DNA of 15,648 nucleotides from Chrysochromulina tobinii (Eukaryota; Haptophyta; Prymnesiales; Chrysochromulinaceae). The stretch spans positions 1 to 15,648 of the forward strand of contig JWZX01000102.1 in NCBI GenBank assembly GCA_001275005.1, written 5' to 3'. A program made the translations under genes and the position numbers. The notes beneath the pieces were generated by a model. The model was not told where the DNA came from and did no database searches. It saw only the letters and a list, made by a program, of their open reading frames with translations. Below, in pieces: positions 1 to 6,353 of this stretch. Each line of letters begins with the position of its first letter. Position 1 is the stretch's first letter.

Positions 1-2
1 CA

Positions 3-743
3 CGGCGACCGCCACCCTCACCGCCGCCGCCCACGCCGCCACCGTTGCCCCCACCGTCGCCGCCGCCACCCTCGCCGCCACCCTCGCCGCCGCCCTTGCC
101 GCCGCCACCCTCGCCACCGCCGGAGCCGCCGCCCTCTCCACCACCTCCCTCGCCGCCGCCCTCGCCGCCCTCGCCGCCATCCGCGCCGCCATCCGCGCCG
201 CCCCTGCCCGCCACTCCTTGGCTATGGTTTCTGGTTGCCATGTTTCTGTTCTGCCTCGCTGCGCTTGCCTTCTTCGCGTGGGGCGTGTTGCATGCGCGGC
301 GCGGCCGGAGCCTCCGAAGGGGCCTCCCGCTCTCTTCATGGGCAGGGGGGTGGGCTATCTGGCCGCGGAGTCTCCAGCGAGTCGCACCCGCGGGCAAGTA
401 TCAGCCAAGCGTCCAGCACCACCTGCACATCTCGAGCGCGCAGCTGCTCTGCGAGACGGGAGGCAGCAGCTATAGGAGCCGTGCGCCAGACTCGGCTGCT
501 TACTCGGCTGCAGGCGGCCCTGAGCCTCGCATTGAGGGTGCAGGACATGGTACAGGACATGGTACAGGAGCGATTGGAGACGTGCATCCACAGAAGCCTT
601 CGGGCGCTTGTCCGGGCGCGGGGCGCGCGGCGGCTCTTGAGATGTCGACGGACGCCGCGTCGAACACGAAACCTCCGAGCTGCCGCAGAAACCAGAATGG
701 CCTGGGCCCAGTACCCAGGCTAAAGGAACATTCTCGTCGTTGA
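3..743 (+). CDS. Proline-rich single-pass membrane protein, C-terminal part (5' end outside window)
   Basis: The frame is open from the first bases of the window, so the true start lies upstream; the first ATG-like position in this frame near the left edge is only a TTG at 45. About 70 residues of Ser-Pro-Pro-Pro and Ala-Pro-Pro repeats come first. A strong membrane helix follows at about 222-300 (core WFLVAMFLFCLAALAFFAW), then a basic stop-transfer cluster (HARRGRSLRR) and a tail of about 150 residues with no recognised domain. The layout fits an extracellular domain held on a proline-rich stalk, with one membrane pass and a cytoplasmic tail. Third-position G/C bias is strong to about 470 and weaker afterwards, so the last third could be mis-framed or contain an intron; a second frame is open over 235-723. 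The ectodomain and function are unknown. It ends in TGA 184 bp before the oxidase gene on the same strand. Confidence 0.6.
   Translation, partial: RRPPPSPPPPTPPPLPPPSPPPPSPPPSPPPLPPPPSPPPEPPPSPPPPSPPPSPPSPPSAPPSAPPLPATPWLWFLVAMFLFCLAALAFFAWGVLHARRGRSLRRGLPLSSWAGGWAIWPRSLQRVAPAGKYQPSVQHHLHISSAQLLCETGGSSYRSRAPDSAAYSAAGGPEPRIEGAGHGTGHGTGAIGDVHPQKPSGACPGAGRAAALEMSTDAASNTKPPSCRRNQNGLGPVPRLKEHSRR
45..215 (+). repeat. Proline-codon (CCG/CCA/TCG) low-complexity tract
   Basis: This is an almost pure run of CCG, CCA, CCC and TCG codons encoding Ser-Pro(3-4) units. It is the coding form of a proline-rich stalk. Such tracts are prone to slippage and assembly error, so unit number here should be treated with caution. 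Confidence 0.7.
541..569 (+). repeat. 12-bp tandem repeat, about 2.4 copies
   Basis: The unit CAGGACATGGTA is repeated at 541-552 and 553-564 and begins again at 565. It lies in the doubtful tail of the first coding region, where in the annotated frame it yields a repeated Gly-His-Gly-Thr. Confidence 0.75.
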
Positions 744-767
744 CACCACTATTACATTGTATGTCCA

Positions 768-797
768 TGAACTGAACTGAACTGAACTGAACTGAAC
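768..797 (+). repeat. (TGAAC)6 pentanucleotide microsatellite
   Basis: Six perfect TGAAC copies are followed by a degenerate TGTAC. The repeat sits between the first two genes, 130 bp upstream of the oxidase ATG, so it probably lies in the promoter or 5' leader of that gene. Confidence 0.9.
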
Positions 798-817
798 TGT
801 ACTGTCCACGTGCGAAA

Positions 818-846
818 TTCAAGTTGGGGGTAAATTCAAACTTGAA
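818..846. repeat. 8-bp inverted repeat upstream of the oxidase gene
   Basis: TTCAAGTT (818-825) and AACTTGAA (839-846) are perfect complements separated by 13 nt that include a G5 run. The site is 81 bp upstream of the oxidase ATG. It could form a hairpin or be a dyad protein site; no function is assigned. Confidence 0.55.
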
Positions 847-926
847 CTCCGACGGCGAATTCCGCACACACGGCTTGATTGCTTTTGTACAGCTTTGTGA
901 TTCATTCAGCAGCAGCTTCTTGATCA

Positions 927-3392
927 ATGCGTGAAGGATATCTCTCGGTGATCCTTCATGCTCGCTCTGTTCTTCTGCTCGTCAAAGGAATCGAAGGAAA
1001 ACCGTACTATAGAGATGTGATTCCCAATGCATACAGCAGTGAATACGGCCAACAATTTTATGACAACGTGGGCCACAGGGGCGACTTCCGAAGCTCAGTG
1101 AGTGCTGCGGGCTTCGTGTGGACGCTAGCCCTTTGTCAAGCTGACGATGACGGAGACGGCCAAAGCAACGGTCTTGAGGTGGGCGACCCTTGCTGTACGT
1201 GGGCTCAAGGCACTGTCGCCCAGTTCACCACCGACCTGAGCTATCCAGGCGAAGCAATCTCCAAGACGAGGAGACCGATGCCCACTTGTTGTACCCCGAG
1301 CTCGACGTCGCCCAATTGTAGACCCCCCCCAGCCTCGCCCTCGCCGCCACCCCCATCCTTGTTGCCATCTTCGTTGCTCCTGTCGCCACCGCCAGGCATC
1401 GCTGCAGCGCTCCGGCCACCATCGCCACCGTTACCCACAACCTCTCCTTCGCCCCTACCGCTATCCCCGCTCGTTCGGCCGCCCCCCTCGCCGCCGCCGC
1501 CTGAGCGCTGGGCTCCAGTAGACGCCTCGCCAGCGCACGAGCCGCTGCGCCCACCGGCCGAGCTTCGATCTCGCGACGGCGAGCTCTCGATCTCACTTGA
1601 GCTCGGCCAGGTGCGCCTCGGCCTGGCAGGAAACCTGTCGCAGCTCATGGCTAGTTACAATGGGAGCCTCCCCGCGCCAACGCTGCGCCTCTCGCCCGGT
1701 GACAAACTCATCGTCCATCTGACCAACGGCCTCGCGTCGGGCGCGACGAATCTCCACATGCACGGTCTTCATGTGTCGCCCAATGAGGACGACACCTTTG
1801 CACAGGTGGCGCCCGGAATGAGCCGGACGTACCTGTACACCCTGCCGAGCGATCATCACGCTGGCACGTTCTGGTACCATCCGCACTACCACCCCACCCA
1901 GACGGTGCAAGCTGGTGCGGGCGCCTTCGGCATGGTGATCGTCGACCCTCCCGCGGGCTCGCTGCCGGCCGAGCTTGCGGCCATGAGTGAGACCATCCTC
2001 GTGCTGCACCATTTGACGGACTCGTCGTGTGCGGCCGCGGGCGGCAACAGCTTGTACGACTGCGCCTCCCGGAACGTGCCGGGTGCCATGGGCGCCATGG
2101 TCCTCGTCAACGGACGCCACGCCCCACGCATCGCCTCTGACGGCGGCTGGTCACGATGGCGGCTCCTCTTCAATGCCGTCAATGCAGTGCTGGAGCCACA
2201 GGTGCCGGTGGGGTGCGAGGCACACCTACTTGCCAAGGATGGCCTCTATCTCCAGCCCGCCGCGCCGCGCCGCGTGAGCGCAGCGTACCTAGCGCCAGGC
2301 TCACGGGCAGATTGGCTCGTAGCATGCACGGCGGGGGTCCATGAGCTGAGTGCGACTCTCACCTGGGAGAGTGGCGCGACGGAGACGGTCCTACTCGCGC
2401 ACGTGGACGCGAGTGCGAGCGCCTCAAGCCGTACCGGTAGCGCCTCGAGCCGTCGTCTCTTCGGAAGCTCCGCGTCTCACCCCACGCTCCCATTCCAACC
2501 CTTCGCCCCGCCCCGCCCTTGCTATCTCGCCGATCTCCAAAAATCGAACCCCACGCGTTCTCTGCCTGTCAGCCTCGAAGGCTACTCGATCAACGGGCGC
2601 TCGTACCACAGCATGGTGGGCGCCTTCGAATCGGTGCTCGATCTCGGTGAAGTGTACCAACTCGAGGTCACTGGCGCGCACGAGACGCACCCTCTCCACC
2701 TTCACACGAACGCCTTCCAAATCGTTTCGCTGCCGGCGGCCGTTGCGGCACATCGCTCGGGACACTTCGCCGTGGGCGATTGGCACGATACGCTCGTCAC
2801 TCCAACCATTCCGACGACCGGTCGATCCACCGACCGTATCCTCGTTCGCTTCGTCACGGATCGATTCGGCGGCCGCGTGCCTCTGCACTGCCACGGCCTC
2901 AACCATGCAGACATGGGGATGATGTCCGTGTACTATGTCCGCGGCGCCGAGGGCACGAGTGTCCCGGGCTGCGCCGTAAGAGGGGCAGCGGCACTAGACA
3001 CAGCCTGGGTGGCGCCCTCTGCGAACGCTGCGGATGGAGTCCAGGGTGTACTTGGTGCGCCCATCTCGGCGCACATCGGTGCCACGAGCCTGACGCTCAC
3101 CAGCGTGTTCGTCGGCGGCGTGCTCGTCGTCTGCCTTGCACTGTGCCTCTGGCGTTGTCGTAGCCAGCGTGCCCTGAAGCTTGCCGTCGCGGGCAGCTCC
3201 TCGGGAAGCGTCGGGACGGGCTCTCGTCGATTCAATCAAGATTGGCATGCCGCCCAGGGCAAGTCGAGCGACGACGAGTTCCCCGACGACGAGTCCTGCG
3301 CATCTACCGATTCTCTTCTCATCCCCACCGCCTCCTATATGTTTCTCCGAAGCATATACGTGTCCGCCTTCAACGTACCACCTATTCGCTGA
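927..3392 (+). CDS. Membrane-anchored multicopper oxidase with N-terminal temptin domain
   Basis: Predicted copper oxidase coupling substrate oxidation (phenols, Fe(II), Mn(II) or other; not resolvable) to reduction of O2 to water at the cell surface. Domains: temptin-type domain at residues 25-117, with C70, C89, C90 and the DDDGDGQSNGLEVGDPCC block; proline-rich linker 132-195; multicopper oxidase core about 215-690. All four copper signatures are intact: HMH 277-279, HPH 318-320, H588/H591/H593, and HCH 654-656 with H660 and axial M665. An axial Met usually goes with a low-to-medium-potential type 1 copper. A membrane helix at about 724-743 and a basic stop (RCRSQR) precede an acidic Ser-rich tail of 75 residues. 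Core length matches three-domain laccase-like enzymes, not six-domain ferroxidases. The 24 residues before the temptin domain are a poor signal peptide because of internal His and Arg, so the true N-terminus may lie in an upstream exon. Confidence 0.85.
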   Translation: MREGYLSVILHARSVLLLVKGIEGKPYYRDVIPNAYSSEYGQQFYDNVGHRGDFRSSVSAAGFVWTLALCQADDDGDGQSNGLEVGDPCCTWAQGTVAQFTTDLSYPGEAISKTRRPMPTCCTPSSTSPNCRPPPASPSPPPPSLLPSSLLLSPPPGIAAALRPPSPPLPTTSPSPLPLSPLVRPPPSPPPPERWAPVDASPAHEPLRPPAELRSRDGELSISLELGQVRLGLAGNLSQLMASYNGSLPAPTLRLSPGDKLIVHLTNGLASGATNLHMHGLHVSPNEDDTFAQVAPGMSRTYLYTLPSDHHAGTFWYHPHYHPTQTVQAGAGAFGMVIVDPPAGSLPAELAAMSETILVLHHLTDSSCAAAGGNSLYDCASRNVPGAMGAMVLVNGRHAPRIASDGGWSRWRLLFNAVNAVLEPQVPVGCEAHLLAKDGLYLQPAAPRRVSAAYLAPGSRADWLVACTAGVHELSATLTWESGATETVLLAHVDASASASSRTGSASSRRLFGSSASHPTLPFQPFAPPRPCYLADLQKSNPTRSLPVSLEGYSINGRSYHSMVGAFESVLDLGEVYQLEVTGAHETHPLHLHTNAFQIVSLPAAVAAHRSGHFAVGDWHDTLVTPTIPTTGRSTDRILVRFVTDRFGGRVPLHCHGLNHADMGMMSVYYVRGAEGTSVPGCAVRGAAALDTAWVAPSANAADGVQGVLGAPISAHIGATSLTLTSVFVGGVLVVCLALCLWRCRSQRALKLAVAGSSSGSVGTGSRRFNQDWHAAQGKSSDDEFPDDESCASTDSLLIPTASYMFLRSIYVSAFNVPPIR

Positions 3393-3739
3393 GCATCTGT
3401 GTGTCTTTCGGTGGCATCGGACTGATTCGGCCGGGCAGTTAGCTACCCATTTCGCATTTGGGCGCGGGGAGGTGTATACACACTGGTTTGACCGGCGCCC
3501 GGTTTGGGACCCATATTCACCAATGCCATATCACGGTCGTTAGTAATTTTTGTGTTATCATTCGTATGGAGTGGGCAGTGGCGAGTGCGTCCACGACGCG
3601 AACGCCATATGATTGCTAAAGATGTGCGCGTTTCACTTGTCGAGTCGATACAAAGCGGATCTACGCACGTTTGGGTGCGAGCTGTGCGACGTGCCGCCTA
3701 TACGTACGGTATGTGAGGGAGGACCCAACCCGTAGTCAA
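3393..3739. other. Convergent intergenic spacer between the oxidase and SET-domain genes
   Basis: This 347-bp gap holds the facing 3' ends of two convergent genes. It is less GC-rich than the flanking coding sequence. The only structure I see is a 10-bp palindrome, GTGTATACAC, at 3472-3481. No coding frame, RNA gene or canonical AATAAA signal is evident. Confidence 0.6.
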
Positions 3740-5524
3740 TCACATGCCGAGAAACTGGCCCCACGCGTGCGCGCGTGCCTCGGCCCCGTGGTCGTCGACC
3801 CACGAGCAGATACCATACGAGGCAAAGAGCTCGTGCCCGTCCTCAATGTCACGGATCGCCACGACCGCCAATGCGCACCCGCAGATGGGTAGGAAGATGC
3901 AGTTGCACCCGGCGACCGATGCGGCGACGTACGCGTTCTCGTCAGCTGCGGTCGGGTCCGCACAGAGCGACGCGGCATCATTGATAAGGTGGCCGCACGC
4001 GGCGGGTGTGTGCTCTCTCTGCGGATCGGCAGCGATCGAAATAGGCGAGCCGTCGACCTGTGCGAGGTAACTCACCAAGCGCCTGCGCGCCTCCCGGCCC
4101 ACAGGCTGCAAGAACGCCGCGCCCTGCTCCGGCACCGTCCAGAGGAAGACGTGGCCAGCGTCGTCGCCCGCCTTGCCGCCCGCCTTGCCGCCCGCCTTGC
4201 CGCCCGCCTTGCCGCCCGCCTTGCCGCCCGCCTTGCCGCCGCGGGTAGGCTTGTGGTGGTCATCGGGCTCATCGTCCTCGCCAGGTGGGTTCCCATCGGC
4301 ACGAAGGAGGATGGCATGGCATGGGTACATGGTGACCAGCTCGTTGCGCGCGATCCGTCCGTGCGCAAAGACGCCATCGCCAGCGTTCGGGATGGAAGAA
4401 GGGAGCACCCGTACCCGTTCGAGGTTCGCCGGGCGCAGGCTCTGAGCAAGCAGCGCTGCCTTGACGAACGTGACGAAGCTCAGCGTCGCGGGCACCTTGG
4501 ACACCCAGGTCAGGCACTCGGCGGAGAGGGTCGCCGGCTCCGGTGCAGCCAGCACCTCGTGCACAATCGCCGTCATCACCTCGCTAAGTGCAACCAATGA
4601 CGTACCCACGACCTCGCCTCCCCACACGGATGTGCGCGCTCGCACGGCGCCCAGGACCTTGTCGGGGATGGCGCTCCACGACGGCGTGCCTGGCGCGAGG
4701 GCCTCCTCCGCACCCTCGCTCGTAGCCGGGAACAGCACATCGTCGAGGCCGTGACCCTCGACGACGCCCTCGCAGCCGGCCCACTCGACGTTCGCGTACT
4801 CGCGGTAGGCCGCGCTCAGCTGCGCACGCGCCGCGACGCCAGCAGGCGTGCCGTCGCCTGCGAGCATCTCGAGGAGCTCAGCGGCGATCTCGACGGCACG
4901 CTGAGGGGACCCAACCGCCGAGGCCATCGCAATCGCCTCGAGGCCGGCGACGACGCACCTGTCCACCAGTGCCGCACGCTCGGCGGCTCGAATGGCAACG
5001 TTATCCTGATGCGCCGCTCGCAGCAGCGCCTTTGCCAGCGTGGAGGAGGCCGCAGCGGCCTCGATAGACGGCTCGTTACGCATGACACGCTGGATCTCGC
5101 GCGCGCGCGCGAGCTCCTCGGCTGCCTTCGAGAGCTGCTCATCAGCCTCTAGCACCTCCACTTTTGCTATCAGCGCCGGTAGCATCTCCAAGCACGCTTC
5201 GCCGTGGATGCTCGCGATCATGGCGATGAGCTCGTCGAGGCAGACTAATGCCTTACGAAAGCGACGAAGTTTGCCGAGCACCACTGCTAGCTGCAGCACC
5301 GCGTCCATGTGTGCAGGCGAGGTTGGGATCGCATCGCTAGCCAGGCGCAGGGCAGCAGACGCCGCCTCGCGAGCTGCATCGAAGTGACCCAGCCGGCAGC
5401 ACTGTTTCGATCGGCTGATTGCACGGCGCACGCGAGTCGATGGCCTCAGGTAGAAGATCGCGTACCCGGCGATGGCGAGCGCTGTTGCGCCGAACATCGC
5501 ACCGAAAGTGTGCCGCATTCGCAT
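3740..5524 (-). CDS. Membrane-anchored helical-repeat (TPR-like) SET-domain protein
   Basis: Likely protein-lysine methyltransferase of the TPR-plus-SET type. The first in-frame ATG is at 5524, with another two codons later; the frame extends upstream only to non-ATG codons. Numbering from 5524 (594 aa): a membrane segment at about 7-26 (FGAMFGATALAIAGYAIFYL) with a basic flank, Ala/Leu-rich helical repeats at about 28-250, then a SET domain at about 370-571. SET landmarks are GDGVFA (382-387), CGHLINDA (510-517, in place of the usual NHS block) and IEDGHELFASYG (560-571, the GEEL-x-x-x-Y-G equivalent). Six Gly-Gly-Lys-Ala units (429-452) are inserted after the first SET strands. The classical post-SET cysteine cluster is not obvious, although CNC and CGC pairs lie near 540-550. 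An N-terminal membrane anchor would place it away from chromatin, so a non-histone target is possible. Activity is inferred from family only. Confidence 0.75.
   Translation of the reverse strand: MRMRHTFGAMFGATALAIAGYAIFYLRPSTRVRRAISRSKQCCRLGHFDAAREAASAALRLASDAIPTSPAHMDAVLQLAVVLGKLRRFRKALVCLDELIAMIASIHGEACLEMLPALIAKVEVLEADEQLSKAAEELARAREIQRVMRNEPSIEAAAASSTLAKALLRAAHQDNVAIRAAERAALVDRCVVAGLEAIAMASAVGSPQRAVEIAAELLEMLAGDGTPAGVAARAQLSAAYREYANVEWAGCEGVVEGHGLDDVLFPATSEGAEEALAPGTPSWSAIPDKVLGAVRARTSVWGGEVVGTSLVALSEVMTAIVHEVLAAPEPATLSAECLTWVSKVPATLSFVTFVKAALLAQSLRPANLERVRVLPSSIPNAGDGVFAHGRIARNELVTMYPCHAILLRADGNPPGEDDEPDDHHKPTRGGKAGGKAGGKAGGKAGGKAGGKAGDDAGHVFLWTVPEQGAAFLQPVGREARRRLVSYLAQVDGSPISIAADPQREHTPAACGHLINDAASLCADPTAADENAYVAASVAGCNCIFLPICGCALAVVAIRDIEDGHELFASYGICSWVDDHGAEARAHAWGQFLGM
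4164..4235 (+). repeat. 12-bp coding minisatellite, six copies
   Basis: Six contiguous copies of a 12-bp unit (plus-strand form close to TCGCCCGCCTTG, then CCGCCCGCCTTG) keep the minus-strand frame open and encode (Gly-Gly-Lys-Ala)6 within the SET domain. Because 12 is divisible by three, copy-number change would not break the frame. Confidence 0.9.
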
Positions 5525-5653
5525 TTCGTTAGTACTGTAAAACACCGTGAACGTTAACACGACTCCATGGCCGACATGGGATATTAGACTCACGGATCAC
5601 ACAGACGAACCTCACAACGCAAACCGACTCACCGCACACCGGACGCAAACAAT

Positions 5654-5696
5654 GTACGGTATCCATACCGTATCCGGATAGTCCGGTATACCGTAC
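5654..5696. repeat. Nested palindrome cluster
   Basis: Outer arms GTACGGTAT (5654-5662) and ATACCGTAC (5688-5696) enclose a hairpin TACGGTAT-CC-ATACCGTA (5655-5672), the perfect palindrome TATCCGGATA (5671-5680) and the perfect palindrome CGGTATACCG (5684-5693). Such packing in 43 bp suggests either a multimeric protein-binding site or a cruciform or MITE-end-like element. Confidence 0.8.
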
Positions 5697-5701
5697 GCGC
5701 C

Positions 5702-5726
5702 TTGTACAAATAGTACAAATGTACAA
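5702..5726. repeat. GTACAA triple direct repeat
   Basis: GTACAA occurs at 5704, 5713 and 5721, spaced 9 and 8 bp. The first copy lies in the palindrome TTGTACAA (5702-5709). The group starts six bases after the nested palindrome cluster. Confidence 0.6.
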
Positions 5727-5909
5727 TAGACGCTATATCAATTCATTCAATGCAGCACCAAGATGGGCATTACTTAACAAGTTTGGGGTTGATTTTAGGA
5801 TATCCGACGTCGCTCGTCGGGGGGCGAAACCTTCCGCGACAACGAAGATTTATCTATCGTGTTAGCGCACTAGCTTTCTGGACGTCCTACTCTCCGTATT
5901 CATAGCTCG

Positions 5910-5999
5910 AAGAGCGCTCCGCGCTCTTTCTCTTTCACACTGGAAGTTCACACTTCAACTTCCTCAAGAAAATATCAACGCGTCAAGCGCTCTGCGCTT
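5910..5999. repeat. Three short hairpins in the divergent spacer
   Basis: Perfect stems are AAGAGCGC/GCGCTCTT (5910-5917 with 5921-5928, loop TCC), GGAAGTT/AACTTCC (5942-5948 with 5957-5963, 8-nt loop) and AAGCGC/GCGCTT (5985-5990 with 5994-5999, loop TCT). The first and third share design and loop type. Transcription of this stretch is unknown. Confidence 0.55.
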
Positions 6000-6353
6000 C
6001 GCCTTTCCGCGGTCGCCGTCAGGCTGCTGCGCTGATATCTTATCTTTTACCATTGACTCTGTCACTGGTCAGGCCCATCACCTACTTCAACGAGATATCA
6101 CGAGATATGCTACACACGGTCAACGGGCGACCACAAAGTTAGTCGGGCATCACACTTCGTTAGAAAAGCGTCAGTTGAATCGCGTATTGAATCGACTATG
6201 TTCGGCTCACGCAAGTCGCAACGACCAGACGCACTACAAGCCCACTTGACTAAATACATGTAGCCCACGCAGCACGCACAACCACACGTCCCGTGATGGT
6301 GCATACCGGTAACACCGGGGACGTCGAGAATTCGTCAGATTCTTGAATCGAGG

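Larger units (their letters stand above)
5525..6353. promoter_or_regulatory. Divergent promoter region of the SET-domain and sterol reductase genes
   Basis: This spacer of about 829 bp lies between two divergently transcribed ATGs and must hold both promoters. It is distinctly AT-richer than the coding regions. It contains a nested palindrome cluster (5654-5696), GTACAA direct repeats (5704-5726), three small hairpins (5910-5999) and one ACCGGTAA site at 6305-6312 near the sterol reductase start. No long reading frame on either strand looks coding. No convincing TATA box can be assigned. Confidence 0.6.

Noticed and set aside
45-205. Proline-codon tract considered as a satellite or CRISPR-like repeat
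   Set aside because: Units are irregular codon-level repeats in one open frame with no spacer structure; it is coding low complexity.
355-927. 190-codon minus-strand frame across the first gene and the microsatellite
   Set aside because: It runs through the TGAAC repeat and spacer, with no coding bias or domain.
3989-4600. Plus-strand frame encoding a repeated Arg-Leu-Ala-Ala stretch
   Set aside because: It is produced by the 12-bp minisatellite read on the wrong strand; the SET-domain frame explains the region.
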